DNA of 64,000 nucleotides from an uncultured Oscillospiraceae bacterium (GTDB lineage Bacteria; Bacillota; Clostridia; Oscillospirales; Acutalibacteraceae). The stretch is from NCBI GenBank assembly GCA_949283785.1, contig CASDTR010000069.1, positions 1 through 64,000 on the forward strand. The letters are read 5' to 3'. The notes below the pieces were generated by a model. It was given only the letters and a program-made list of their open reading frames with translations, ran no database searches and had not been told where the DNA came from. The translations under genes and the position numbers were made by a program. Below are positions 16,710 to 25,681 of this stretch, piece after piece (the first letter of the stretch is position 1; each line of letters opens with the position of its first letter).

Positions 16710-17360
16710 TTGTTTCAGAGGATAAAAGAGGATATACAGTGCTTTAAGGAGCGCGACCCGGCAGCGAGAAGCGCCCTTGAAATATTTTTCCTCTATCCCG
16801 GTCTTAAAGCCATAAGGATGCACAGGAGGGCGAACTGGTTTTACCGCCACGGCTTCTTTTTTATAGCCAGGTGGATTTCCCAGCGAGCCGTGAGAAAGAC
16901 GGGAATAGAAATACATCCGGCGGCAACAATAGGCAGGAGGCTGTTTATCGACCACGGAACGGGAGTTGTCATAGGAGAGACAACGGAAATCGGCGACGAC
17001 GTGATGATTTATCAGGGCGTGACTTTGGGCGGAACAGGTAAGGATACTGGCAAGCGTCATCCGACTATCGGCAATAACGTCCTTATCGGCGCGGGAGCCA
17101 AGGTTTTGGGACCCTTTAAGGTGGGAGATAATACTAATATCGCCGCGGGAGCGGTTGTCCTCGAAGAAATCCCGCCGAACAGCACGGCCACGGGTGTTCC
17201 TGCGAGAGTGGTCAAGCGCAACGGAAAGCGTATTGACTGCCTTGACCAGGTACACATCCCCGACCCCGTCGCTCAGGAAATGTGCCTTATGAAAATGCAT
17301 ATAGAGAGACTCGAAAGAGAACTTGCAAAACTGGAGGAAGAAAAAAATGAAAATCTTTAA
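16710..17360 (+). CDS. cysE: Serine O-acetyltransferase
   Basis: A 216-residue enzyme that acetylates L-serine, the first step of cysteine synthesis. Hexapeptide-repeat left-handed helix with catalytic residues in IEIHPAATIGRRLFIDHGTG, VIGETTEIGDDVMIYQGVTL and GGTGKDTGKRHPTIGNNVLI. I chose TTG 16710 (MFQRIKEDIQCF) because GGAGGTG at 16697-16703 is ideally spaced for it and the protein then begins where CysE homologues begin. Frames reaching further upstream run through the T-box terminator and are not credible. Its last 14 bases overlap cysS. Confidence 0.95.
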   Translation: MFQRIKEDIQCFKERDPAARSALEIFFLYPGLKAIRMHRRANWFYRHGFFFIARWISQRAVRKTGIEIHPAATIGRRLFIDHGTGVVIGETTEIGDDVMIYQGVTLGGTGKDTGKRHPTIGNNVLIGAGAKVLGPFKVGDNTNIAAGAVVLEEIPPNSTATGVPARVVKRNGKRIDCLDQVHIPDPVAQEMCLMKMHIERLERELAKLEEEKNENL

Positions 17361-18741
17361 TACTCTTACAAGACAGAAGGAAGAGCTTAAAACCATAAAC
17401 GAGGGCGAAGTGCTCATTTACGCCTGCGGACCCACAGTGTATAATTTTATCCATATCGGCAACGCCCGTCCCCTCTGTGTTTTTGACGTAATGCGCAGAT
17501 ATATGGAGTACAGGGGACTTAAAGTGAAGTTTGTTCAGAACTTTACGGATATTGACGATAAGATCATCAGAAGAGCCAACGAAGAGGGGATTTCCTTTAA
17601 AGAGGTTTCGGAAAAATATATCAGGGAGTTCTGGACGGACGCCAAGGGCATGAATATCCGCGAGGCCACCGTTCACCCAAAAGCCACGGAGAACATCGAT
17701 GAGATTATCGACATCATCAAGACCCTTGTGGAAAAGGGATATGCCTATGCCGTTGATGGCGACGTATATTTCAGTCCCTCAAAGTTCAGTGAATACGGCA
17801 AGCTCTCACACCAGCCTCTTGAAGATTTGGAGGCAGGCGCAAGAATAAATGTAGGCGAGCTTAAAATGGAGCCCATGGACTTCGCTCTCTGGAAAGCGGC
17901 AAAGCCCGGCGAGCCCTACTGGGAGTCACCCTGGGGCAAGGGACGTCCCGGCTGGCACATTGAGTGTTCAGCCATGGTTCGCAGATATTTAGGCAAGACT
18001 ATCGACATCCACTGCGGCGGTCAGGACCTGATTTTCCCCCACCATGAAAACGAGATTGCCCAGAGTGAATGCTGCAACGGCGTTCCCTTTGCCAATTACT
18101 GGATGCACAACGGATATATCAACGTTGACAACGTAAAGATGTCAAAGTCCCTGGGTAATTTTTTCACTGTAAGGGATGTCGCTGAGAAATACGGCTATGA
18201 GCCCATAAGATACCTTATGATTTCCTCACAGTATCGCAGTCCCATAAATTACAGCACGGATATTATCGAGCAGTGCAAGGCTTCTCTTACGAGACTTTAT
18301 AACTGCCGTGAAAGCCTCGACTTTGCTTTGGAAAACGCGGGGGACGCCGTGCCCGAGAACGCAGGCGAAATCAAGGCTGAAATCGAAGCAAAGCGTGATA
18401 AATTCATCGCCGCCATGGATGACGACCTTAACACCGCCGATGCTCTCGGAGCGCTTTTTGAGCTTGTGAAGAATATTAATACAAACGTTATCGGCAGCGG
18501 CTCAAAGGAGCTTTGTGAATATGCCTCAAAGGTTTTCGACGAGCTGTGCGGAGTATTGGGACTTCTCTATAACAGAAAGTCTAAGGATATCGACGCCGAA
18601 ATCGAAGCGCTTATCGAAAAGCGCACACAGGCCCGCAAGGACAAAAACTGGGCCGAGGCCGACAGAATCAGAGATGAGCTCAAAGCGCAGGGCATTGTTC
18701 TCGAGGATACCGCTGAGGGAGTAAAGTGGCACAGGGAATAA
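17347..18741 (+). CDS. cysS: Cysteinyl-tRNA synthetase
   Basis: A 464-residue class I synthetase. HIGH motif as HIGNARPL, zinc-binding cysteines starting with YACGPTVYN and continuing with HIECSAM and the [15 protein letters not shown] region, and KMSKS as [13 protein letters not shown] 17347 follows GGAGGAAG by six bases inside the cysE end, so the two genes are co-translated from the T-box-controlled transcript. Confidence 0.97.
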   Translation: MKIFNTLTRQKEELKTINEGEVLIYACGPTVYNFIHIGNARPLCVFDVMRRYMEYRGLKVKFVQNFTDIDDKIIRRANEEGISFKEVSEKYIREFWTDAKGMNIREATVHPKATENIDEIIDIIKTLVEKGYAYAVDGDVYFSPSKFSEYGKLSHQPLEDLEAGARINVGELKMEPMDFALWKAAKPGEPYWESPWGKGRPGWHIECSAMVRRYLGKTIDIHCGGQDLIFPHHENEIAQSECCNGVPFANYWMHNGYINVDNVKMSKSLGNFFTVRDVAEKYGYEPIRYLMISSQYRSPINYSTDIIEQCKASLTRLYNCRESLDFALENAGDAVPENAGEIKAEIEAKRDKFIAAMDDDLNTADALGALFELVKNINTNVIGSGSKELCEYASKVFDELCGVLGLLYNRKSKDIDAEIEALIEKRTQARKDKNWAEADRIRDELKAQGIVLEDTAEGVKWHRE

Positions 18742-18765
18742 TTTCCGCAACGGAGGCAGAAATAA

Positions 18766-19308
18766 ATGGAAAATAATATTTTTGACAGCGGAATCAAGCC
18801 CGGCGGACTCAGAGATATTGTTGAGGTAAAGATACTCATTTGCTATCTGCTGAAAAACGTAAAGACAGGGCTTACAAAAGCGCAGATAAACGAGGTTCTG
18901 CAAAAGGAAGAGGTGGCCAATTACTTTACGGTAAACGACGCCATTTCGGAGCTTCTAAAGACGGGGAACATTGAGGAAAGGGACGAAACTCTTCTGATAA
19001 CCGAAAGCGGACGCAGGGCTGCTGAGCTCCTGGAGCTTGATATACCAAAAAGTGTAAGGGAAAAGACGGTCAATTCAGCGATAAAGCTCCTTGTGAGAAA
19101 TCAGCGCGAAAAAGAGAACAAGGTGGAGACGGAGAAAACCGAAAACGGTTACAACATCACCTTCAGTGTTCTCGATACCGATGAAGAGCTTATGAAGCTT
19201 ACTCTTTTTGTGGGAGATACGCTTCAGGCCGAAAATCTCAAAGGCAGGTTTCTCGAAAATCCCGCAAAGATATATGAGGGAATAATCGAGCTGTTTACGG
19301 ATAAATAA
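18766..19308 (+). CDS. DUF4364 family protein
   Basis: A 180-residue protein that I recognise as DUF4364, common in Clostridia. The N-terminal part (about residues 15-85) has a winged helix-turn-helix look: KILICYLLKNVKTGLTKAQI, VNDAISELLKTGNIEERDE and LLITESGRRAAELLE. The C-terminal part is beta-rich (GYNITFSVLDTDEELMKLTL). A DNA-binding role is plausible but unproven. It follows cysS by 24 bases with an ACGGAGG site and ends at a strong terminator, so it is probably the last gene of the cysteine operon. Confidence 0.85.
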   Translation: MENNIFDSGIKPGGLRDIVEVKILICYLLKNVKTGLTKAQINEVLQKEEVANYFTVNDAISELLKTGNIEERDETLLITESGRRAAELLELDIPKSVREKTVNSAIKLLVRNQREKENKVETEKTENGYNITFSVLDTDEELMKLTLFVGDTLQAENLKGRFLENPAKIYEGIIELFTDK

Positions 19309-19320
19309 AAGAGCTTAAAG

Positions 19321-19356
19321 ACAATGCCGGCACGGCTTATGTGCCGGTATTGTTTT
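19321..19356 (+). terminator. Strong terminator after the DUF4364 gene
   Basis: Thirteen paired bases: ACAATGCCGGCAC (19321-19333) with GTGCCGGTATTGT (19341-19353), one G-U pair, followed by TTTT. It closes the cysE-cysS operon. Confidence 0.9.
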
Positions 19357-19455
19357 GCGGACAGGCAGGCTGAGCCTGCACCCAATTCGCACGCGAACTG
19401 ACAGCGGCAAACGGCTATAACTGCCTGCGGCGGACTGAGGGTGCAATCGCCGCTC
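19357..19455 (+). repeat. Dispersed hairpin repeat element, copy B (single unit)
   Basis: One diverged unit of the repeat seen at 50.4-50.9 kb: hairpin GCAGGCT/AGCCTGC near 19365-19380, then CACCCAATTCGCACGCGAACT, a GGCTATAACTGCC stretch and GGCGGACTGAGGG. Non-coding, between the DUF4364 terminator and the topoisomerase promoter. Confidence 0.65.
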
Positions 19456-19481
19456 GAATTATGTAACATAAAGACGTATAC

Positions 19482-19511
19482 TTGACATTTTCACGCTTGT
19501 TAGTGTAAATT
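19482..19511 (+). promoter_or_regulatory. Candidate promoter of the topoisomerase operon
   Basis: TTGACA at 19482-19487, 18 bases, TAAATT at 19506-19511. It lies 30 bases before the ATG, which is preceded by GTGGAGG. Confidence 0.5.
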
Positions 19512-19539
19512 ATTACCATTACGCAGTGGAGGCAAAAAC

Positions 19540-21522
19540 ATGGCAAAGAAAAAAGCGTCCTACGGAAACGACAATATAACAAGCCTTAAAGGCGCCGACA
19601 GGGTGAGAAAACGTCCTGCGGTTATTTTCGGTTCCGACGGACTTGAGGGCTGTGAGCACTCTATATTTGAAATTCTTTCAAACTCCATAGACGAGGCGAG
19701 AGAGGGCTACGGCGATAAAATAATAGTTACAAGATATATGGATAAATCCGTGGAGGTACAGGATTTCGGCCGCGGAATCCCCATGGATTTCAATACGAAG
19801 GAGAACCGCTACAACTGGGAGCTTGTGTTCTGCGAGATGTACGCGGGAGGAAAATACGATACAAATAACGGCGGAAGCTACGAGTTTTCCCTGGGCCTTA
19901 ACGGTCTGGGACTTTGCTCCACCCAGTATGCATCTGAATACATGGAGGCTGAGGTACACCGCGACGGATACCGCTATGTAATGAAATTTAAACAGGGCGA
20001 GCCCGACGGAGAGCTTCTGAAAGAAGAGTATACAAAGAAGGATACGGGCTCGAGAACCCGCTGGAAGCCCGACCTTAATGTATTCACCGATATCGACGTG
20101 CCTCTCGAATATTACCAGGAGACCATAAAGCGGCAATCCATAGTAAACGCGGGAGTGCGCTTTATTCTGAAGGACGAAACCCCCAAGGGCTTCGATACCT
20201 ACGAATACCTTTACAAAGACGGTATCATGGACTATGTCAAGGAGTTTGCGGGAGAGGATGCCTTTTCAACGCCCCAGTTCTGGCAGACGGAGCGCGTGGG
20301 CCGTGACCGAGCGGACAAGCCCGACTATAAAGTCAAGATAAACGCGGCTCTCTGTTTTTCAAACAAGAAAAGGCTCAAGGAATACTATCACAATTCAAGC
20401 TGGCTGGAATACGGCGGAGCGCCCGAAAAAGCGGTGCGAAGCGCCTTTGTATCACAGGTTGACGCATATCTCAAGCAGAACGGCAAATATCTCAAAAGCG
20501 ACAGCAAGATTTCCTTTCAGGACATTGAGGACTGTCTGATTCTGGTTGTTTCATCTCTTTCCACTCAGACGTCCTATGAAAACCAGACCAAAAAGGCTAT
20601 CAACAATAAATTTATTCAGGAGGCCATGACGGACTTTTTCCGCCATCAGCTTGAGGTTTACTTTATCGAAAACAGGCTGGAAGCCGAAAAAATAGCTGAC
20701 CAGATACTTATCAATATGCGAAGCCGCGTAAAGGCGGAGAGCACAAGATTGAATCTTAAAAAGACGCTCCAGAGCTCCAATGACCTTGCAAACAGGGTGC
20801 AGAAGTTTGTGGACTGCCGCAGCAAGGACGTAAATGAGCGAGAGCTGTTCATAGTGGAGGGCGATTCGGCTCTGGGCGCGTGCAAGCAGGCGAGGGACGC
20901 CACATTCCAGGCAATCATCCCCATAAGGGGTAAGATACTCAACTGTCTTAAATCAGAATACGACAAAATCTTCAAAAACGAAATCATCACCGACCTTATA
21001 AAAGTACTCGGCTGCGGAGTGGAGGTTCGCAGCAAGTCCAGCAAGGACCTTTCATCCTTCAATATCGACAATCTCCGCTGGAATAAAATCATAATCTGTA
21101 CCGATGCCGATGTTGACGGCTTCCAAATAAGGACCCTTGTCCTCACAATGATTTACCGCCTTATGCCCACCCTCATAAACGAGGGCAAGGTTTACATTGC
21201 GGAATCTCCCCTTTATGAAATCAACAGCAAGGGCGAAACATGGTTTGCTTACACCGAAAGGGAAAAGACGGACGTTTTGAATCAGATAGGTAATAATAAA
21301 TATACTATCCAGCGTTCAAAGGGACTCGGTGAAAACGACGCCGATATGATGAGCCTTACTACAATGAATCCGTCAACACGCCGCCTTATAAAGATACAGG
21401 CGGAGGAAGCGGAAAAAACGGCGCAGGTGTTCGATTTGCTTTTAGGTGATAACCTTGCGGGCAGAAAGGAACACATAGCCGAAAGCGGACATCTTTACAT
21501 TGATATGACTGACGTAAGCTGA
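19540..21522 (+). CDS. parE: Type IIA DNA topoisomerase, ATPase/Toprim subunit (topoisomerase IV B-like, divergent)
   Basis: A 660-residue GyrB/ParE-family protein. GHKL ATPase: EILSNSIDEARE (Glu44, Asn48), DFGRGIP and SLGLNGLGLC. Toprim: VEGDSALG at residues 439-446 and the metal-binding DADVDGFQIRT at 522-532. Standard gyrase and Topo IV have VEGDSAGG, DADVDGSHIRT and GGLHGVG, so this is a diverged branch rather than the canonical gyrase. It should hydrolyse ATP and capture the transported DNA segment. The A subunit follows after 19 bases. Parallel chromosomal gyrA/gyrB are expected elsewhere. Confidence 0.85.
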   Translation: MAKKKASYGNDNITSLKGADRVRKRPAVIFGSDGLEGCEHSIFEILSNSIDEAREGYGDKIIVTRYMDKSVEVQDFGRGIPMDFNTKENRYNWELVFCEMYAGGKYDTNNGGSYEFSLGLNGLGLCSTQYASEYMEAEVHRDGYRYVMKFKQGEPDGELLKEEYTKKDTGSRTRWKPDLNVFTDIDVPLEYYQETIKRQSIVNAGVRFILKDETPKGFDTYEYLYKDGIMDYVKEFAGEDAFSTPQFWQTERVGRDRADKPDYKVKINAALCFSNKKRLKEYYHNSSWLEYGGAPEKAVRSAFVSQVDAYLKQNGKYLKSDSKISFQDIEDCLILVVSSLSTQTSYENQTKKAINNKFIQEAMTDFFRHQLEVYFIENRLEAEKIADQILINMRSRVKAESTRLNLKKTLQSSNDLANRVQKFVDCRSKDVNERELFIVEGDSALGACKQARDATFQAIIPIRGKILNCLKSEYDKIFKNEIITDLIKVLGCGVEVRSKSSKDLSSFNIDNLRWNKIIICTDADVDGFQIRTLVLTMIYRLMPTLINEGKVYIAESPLYEINSKGETWFAYTEREKTDVLNQIGNNKYTIQRSKGLGENDADMMSLTTMNPSTRRLIKIQAEEAEKTAQVFDLLLGDNLAGRKEHIAESGHLYIDMTDVS

Positions 21523-21541
21523 TAAAAGGAGGGAAAGCAAA

Positions 21542-23782
21542 ATGGCAGGAAAGAGAAAAAAGAACGAACCCAAAGCCATGGGTGAAGAGCCTGTAAAGGG
21601 ACACATAATCGGAGCGGGAGAAATCGTTGAGCAGCCCATAACCGAAACTCTTGAAATAAACTATATGCCCTATGCCATGAGCGTTATCTTGAGCCGAGCC
21701 ATTCCGGAAATAGACGGCTTCAAGCCCTCCCACCGAAAGCTCCTCTATACAATGTATAAAATGGGACTTCTCACAGGCGGCAGGATAAAATCCGCAAATA
21801 TTGTGGGACGCACAATGCAGCTCAACCCTCACGGCGACGCAGCTATTTACGATACCATGGTGCGCCTTTCAAAGGGCTATGAAGCCCTCCTTCACCCCTA
21901 TGTGGATTCAAAGGGTAACTTCGGTAAAGCTTATTCGAGGGATATGGCATGGGCGGCTTCGAGATATACCGAGGCAAAGCTTGCGCCTATATGCGCTGAG
22001 CTTTTCAGGGATATAGACAAGGATACCGTTGATTTTGTGGATAACTACGACAGCACCATGAAGGAGCCGACGCTTTTGCCCGTCTCCTTTCCGTCGGTTC
22101 TCGTAAACGCAAATACGGGTATCGCCGTAGGTATGGCAAGCTCCATATGTCCGTTCAACCTTAAAGAGATATGCGATACTACAATAGCGCTTATCAAAAA
22201 TCCCGACCACGAGGTTGCCGACACCCTTGCCGCCCCCGATTTTCCGGGCGGAGGAAAGATCCTCTATAACCGCGAAGAGATTGAGAAAATCTATCAGACG
22301 GGCAGGGGAGGTATCAAGGTAAGGGCAAAGTATCAGTACGATAAATCAAATAACTGTATTGATATTACGGAGATTCCGCCCACAACCACCGTCGAGGCCG
22401 TTATCGACAAAATGATAGAAAAGGTCAAGGCGGGTACTTTGAAGGAGATAAGCGACGTCCGTGACGAAACGGACAGAAACGGCCTTAAAATAACCGTTGA
22501 CCTTAAAAGAGGCGTGGACGCGGAAAAGCTCATGGCGAAGCTCTTTAAAATGACCACCCTTGAGGATACCTTCTCCTGTAACTTCAACGTTCTGATTTCG
22601 GGCACGCCGAGAGTCCTGGGTGTAAAGGAGCTTTTAAACGAGTGGATAGCTTTCCGCACCGAATGCGTAAAGCGCCGCACCTTCTTTGACCTTACAAAGG
22701 CCAGAAATAAGCTTCATCTGCTCAAGGGCCTTGAGAAAATACTGCTTGATATCGACAAGGCAATTGCCATAATCCGCAATACCGAAGAGGAGAGCGAAGT
22801 CGTCCCCAATTTGATGATAGGCTTCGGCATCGACGAAACCCAGGCGGAGTATGTGGCGGAGATAAAGCTGCGTCACCTCAATAAGGAGTATATTCTTAAG
22901 CGCACGGCGGATATTGAGGATCTCCAAAAGGAGATTGCCGATATGGAAGATATCCTTAACAGCCGCAGCAGGATAAAGAAGATAATCATAGAAGAGCTTA
23001 AGGGAGTTGCGGATAAGTATTCTCAGCCGCGAAAGAGCGAAATATGCTATACCGCCGACCTTGAGGACGAGCCCGTAGCTGAGGAGATACCCGATTATCC
23101 AGTTACCTTCTTCTTTACAAAGGGCGGATATTTCAAGAAAATTACTCCTTTGTCACTGCGTATGAGCGGAGACCATAAGCTCAAGGACGGCGACGAGATT
23201 TTTGAAGCCATAGAGGGAAGCAATCTCGACGAGCTGCTTTTCTTTACGGATAAATGTCAGGTCTATAAGGCTAAGGCCTCGGATTTTGACGATACGAAGG
23301 CAAGCGTTCTTGGAGATTATGTAGCCTCAAAGCTCCAGATGGATGAGGGCGAGAATGCGGTTTTCATGGCCGTTACGAAGGATTATTCGGGCCATATGCT
23401 CTTTGTCTTTGAAAACGGAAAAGCGGCCAAGGTGCCTCTTAATTCCTATGCCACAAAGACAAACCGCAAGAAGCTCCTGAAAGCTTATTCCGATAAAGCG
23501 CCCCTCACCGCCATGGTGCAGCTTTCGGAGGATAAGGATATTATACTTAAATCCTCTGCGGGAAGGCTTCTGCTTATAAATACGGGAGCGGTCAGCGTAA
23601 AGAGTACTAAGGACACCATAGGCGTCGCCGTTATGAACCTTAAAAGGGGACAGAGGGTCGAAGAGGTAAGGGATTATGTACGGGGCGAGTTTACCAAGGA
23701 ACACCGCTACCGCACAAAGAATCTCCCTGCTCTGGGCGCGTTTTTAAGTGCTGAGGACGCAGGGGAGCAGTTAAAGCTCTAA
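21542..23782 (+). CDS. parC: Type IIA DNA topoisomerase, cleavage subunit (topoisomerase IV A-like, divergent)
   Basis: A 746-residue GyrA/ParC-family protein. The core starts at TLEINYMPYAMSVILSRAIP; the cleavage site is AASRYTEAKL with Tyr142 as catalytic residue. The quinolone-contact helix reads NPHGDAAIYD: Ala100 stands where E. coli GyrA has Ser83, while Asp104 matches Asp87. The C-terminal part (from about residue 500) is a shortened beta-pinwheel-like region. With the upstream subunit it should decatenate or relax DNA. Ribosome site AAAGGAGGG. No gene follows on this strand before the converging YbjQ genes. Confidence 0.87.
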   Translation: MAGKRKKNEPKAMGEEPVKGHIIGAGEIVEQPITETLEINYMPYAMSVILSRAIPEIDGFKPSHRKLLYTMYKMGLLTGGRIKSANIVGRTMQLNPHGDAAIYDTMVRLSKGYEALLHPYVDSKGNFGKAYSRDMAWAASRYTEAKLAPICAELFRDIDKDTVDFVDNYDSTMKEPTLLPVSFPSVLVNANTGIAVGMASSICPFNLKEICDTTIALIKNPDHEVADTLAAPDFPGGGKILYNREEIEKIYQTGRGGIKVRAKYQYDKSNNCIDITEIPPTTTVEAVIDKMIEKVKAGTLKEISDVRDETDRNGLKITVDLKRGVDAEKLMAKLFKMTTLEDTFSCNFNVLISGTPRVLGVKELLNEWIAFRTECVKRRTFFDLTKARNKLHLLKGLEKILLDIDKAIAIIRNTEEESEVVPNLMIGFGIDETQAEYVAEIKLRHLNKEYILKRTADIEDLQKEIADMEDILNSRSRIKKIIIEELKGVADKYSQPRKSEICYTADLEDEPVAEEIPDYPVTFFFTKGGYFKKITPLSLRMSGDHKLKDGDEIFEAIEGSNLDELLFFTDKCQVYKAKASDFDDTKASVLGDYVASKLQMDEGENAVFMAVTKDYSGHMLFVFENGKAAKVPLNSYATKTNRKKLLKAYSDKAPLTAMVQLSEDKDIILKSSAGRLLLINTGAVSVKSTKDTIGVAVMNLKRGQRVEEVRDYVRGEFTKEHRYRTKNLPALGAFLSAEDAGEQLKL

Positions 23783-23851
23783 GCTTCAAAGCGTGTCGGG
23801 CTCAGTTTCAGAGAAGCGATACATGTTTCGCAGTAATTGAATAATGACAAA

Positions 23852-23892
23852 AAGACGGTGCCGTGATTTTACGAAGGTCACAACACCGTCTT
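23852..23892. terminator. Hairpin terminator after the topoisomerase operon
   Basis: Arms AAGACGGTG (23852-23860) and CACCGTCTT (23884-23892), with inner GTGA/TCAC pairing. The minus-strand side is followed by five U; the plus side by a T-rich stretch a few bases later. It can act in both directions between converging genes. Confidence 0.6.
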
Positions 23893-24017
23893 GCGTTATT
23901 TTTTAAAGAAGCTTCCCGTTTCGGCGCAGGACAGCGCCGAAATAAATGGAAAGTCAATTCTTTAAAGTGCTTATCCGCTCTCTCTTTGTTTTTAAGGCAT
24001 TTTCTCAAAATAAAACA

Positions 24018-24047
24018 GGCGGGAAAGAATAAAATTTCTTTCCCGCC
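24018..24047 (-). terminator. Terminator of the ybjQ operon
   Basis: Twelve-base arms GGCGGGAAAGAA and TTCTTTCCCGCC around six A/T bases; on the minus strand followed by T-rich sequence. The rest of the gap 23783-24112 holds no credible gene. Confidence 0.7.
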
Positions 24048-24112
24048 CCAATTGCAATGAACTGAAACCTCTTGAAAAACTTTGACGTCTCTTTGATAAA
24101 AAAGAAGCTTTG

Positions 24113-24439
24113 TTATTCGTCAATGAACTTAACGGCAGTTCCGTATGCGATAACCTCGGCAGCGCCCTGCATAATGGCTGATGATGCGTAGCGGATATTT
24201 ACTACTGCGTCTGCGCCCAATGCCTCGGCCTCCTCAACCATTCTCTTTGTGGCAAGCGCGCGGGCGTCGTTCATCATCTCGTTATATGCCTTTAATTCGC
24301 CTCCCACCAAGGTCTTAAAGCTTTGCGTAATGTCTTTGCCGATGTTTTTAGACTGGATAGTGCTTCCCTTTACGAGCGACAATGTTTCTAATTTTTTACC
24401 GCTGATGTAATCAGTATTTACTAATATCATCTTCTTCAC
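24113..24439 (-). CDS. ybjQ: YbjQ/UPF0145 family protein
   Basis: A 108-residue cytosolic protein of the YbjQ family: short beta-rich fold with VKGSTIQSKNIGKDI, a long helix around KAYNEMMNDARALATKRMVEE, then ALGADAVVNIRYASSAIM and a C-terminal AYGTAVKF strand. Members assemble as pentamers; the function is not established. Its start overlaps the preceding membrane-protein gene by 29 bases, so the two are translated from one message. Confidence 0.9.
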   Translation of the reverse strand: MKKMILVNTDYISGKKLETLSLVKGSTIQSKNIGKDITQSFKTLVGGELKAYNEMMNDARALATKRMVEEAEALGADAVVNIRYASSAIMQGAAEVIAYGTAVKFIDE

Positions 24440-24644
24440 CTTTCTTTATTTCTTTTATTCTTTCTATGCAAACTTTGACCATTACTGCTGACAGTAAAAG
24501 GGGAACGATGCTTAACACATACTTCCATATACCGTCTAACAGCGTTATCAAAAAGCCAAAATAAGCAGCATAATAAAGTACCACAATGACTGATATCACA
24601 ATCGGCGCCACCATTTTCTTTCGATGCCTGTTCACGTTTGTCAC
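24411..24644 (-). CDS. Small two-segment membrane protein upstream of ybjQ
   Basis: A 77-residue protein with a basic N-terminus (VNRHRKKMVAP), two hydrophobic segments (about residues 13-33 and 40-58) and a charged C-terminal tail. No family recognised. Overlap with ybjQ suggests joint function, perhaps membrane recruitment of the YbjQ oligomer; this is inference only. Confidence 0.6.
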   Translation of the reverse strand: MTNVNRHRKKMVAPIVISVIVVLYYAAYFGFLITLLDGIWKYVLSIVPLLLSAVMVKVCIERIKEIKKGEEDDISKY

Positions 24645-25137
24645 CTCAATTAATTGAGATTAGTATACGGCTTCATTTTAGCATAACGGTCTTATAAAGT
24701 CTATAAAAATATGGGAACAGTATAAGTACGGTGACACTGTACTTTAAGGCGTTAAAATTACAGAGCACTGCGGGCGATATATCACTGCTTTCAAAAGTCC
24801 GATTATGATTGCCGTGTCCTGCTTGTCAGACCGAAGCGTAATTTTAATGACAGAATAAAGCCTGCCGGACCGCCGCCTGTACAATCTCTCATTGATTTTA
24901 TTTTGCGTATAACCTAATAAGCAAAAGAAATCCCGACGGAAAAATTTCTCTTAAAAATGAAATTACCGTCGGGATATAAAACCGTTAAACCGGGCTTCCC
25001 CGAAAATTAACGGACAGCGGGGAAGCCGGCAAACGCATTTTTTTCGGCTGTTCCCTGCTGATAGTATTCTGCGCAAATAGCTTTTGAAAAATACAGGTAA
25101 TTTTTGCTATAAGCAGTGATTTAAATAGAAAAATAAC
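24645..25137. other. Gene-free divergent region with two strong hairpins
   Basis: No credible open frame. Hairpin 1 at 24930-24975 has arms ATCCCGACGG and CCGTCGGGAT with inner AATTTC/GAAATT pairs; its minus-strand side is followed by U-rich sequence. Hairpin 2 at 24990-25029 pairs CTTCCCC with GGGGAAG and extends through CCGG; T-rich sequence follows on the plus strand about 10 bases later. Terminators without a gene suggest either an unannotated small RNA or remains of lost genes. Confidence 0.4.
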
Positions 25138-25166
25138 TTGCTTTTTATGTTTTGTTGTGATAAAAT
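25138..25166 (+). promoter_or_regulatory. secG promoter
   Basis: TTGCTT (25138-25143), 17 bases, extended -10 TGATAAAAT ending at 25166. It lies about 40 bases upstream of the secG ATG. Confidence 0.65.
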
Positions 25167-25207
25167 TCATTAGTAAATCAGTTTCTATATTGTGCGGAGG
25201 TTTAAAA

Positions 25208-25456
25208 ATGAGCTGGTATGAAATAGTTTTAGGCGTTGCTCTTATAATACTTTCAATTGCCATTATCGTTATCGTCCTTCTTCAGCAGGGACGTCAGGCA
25301 GGCCTTTCCGGCGCTATCGCCGGCGGAGCTGAGTCTTTCCTCGGTAAGACAAAGGGTCGCAAAATGGAAGCAAAGCTAGAGCGTGCGACAAAAGCCATTG
25401 CGATCATTTTCTTTGTCGTAACTCTGGCAGCTGCTCTTCTGTTGTTCTTCTTATAA
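25208..25456 (+). CDS. secG: Preprotein translocase subunit SecG
   Basis: An 82-residue membrane protein: first segment EIVLGVALIILSIAIIVIVL, then LQQGRQAGLSGAIAGGAESF, the hallmark SecG loop, and a second C-terminal segment. It is the small accessory subunit of the SecYEG channel. ATG 25208 has GGAGG seven bases upstream; a longer frame reaching back to 25157 lacks such a site. Monocistronic, terminator at 25475-25509. Confidence 0.95.
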   Translation: MSWYEIVLGVALIILSIAIIVIVLLQQGRQAGLSGAIAGGAESFLGKTKGRKMEAKLERATKAIAIIFFVVTLAAALLLFFL

Positions 25457-25474
25457 TTCAAAATCGCAAAAGTT

Positions 25475-25509
25475 ACGGCATATCCATTTGGATGTGCCGT
25501 TTTCTTTTT
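25475..25509 (+). terminator. secG terminator
   Basis: Eleven-base arms ACGGCATATCC and GGATGTGCCGT around ATTT, one G-U pair, followed by TTTCTTTTT. Confidence 0.88.
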
Positions 25510-25519
25510 GTCCGAAAAC

Positions 25520-25595
25520 ATTTAGATAATTTTCTAAATAACTGTTGACAGGGAAAAAAACGGGTGCTACAATACATTTAGATAAAAATCTAAAT
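25520..25595 (+). promoter_or_regulatory. Promoter flanked by two palindromic operators (SdpR-like regulon)
   Basis: TTGACA at 25545-25550, 17 bases, TACAAT at 25568-25573: a near-perfect sigma-A promoter. Palindrome 1 (25520-25539) has ATTTAGA and TCTAAAT; palindrome 2 (25576-25595) is perfect, ATTTAGAT-AAAA-ATCTAAAT, directly at the start of transcription. The ArsR-type repressor encoded at 26087 is the natural candidate to bind both and regulate its own operon. Confidence 0.75.
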
Positions 25596-25681
25596 GACAG
25601 GAAGGAAGGAACCGATATTTGCAAAAATAACAGAATAGGCGGAGAAAGTTATTGTGATTTTTCCGAAAGAAGTGATTTAAA

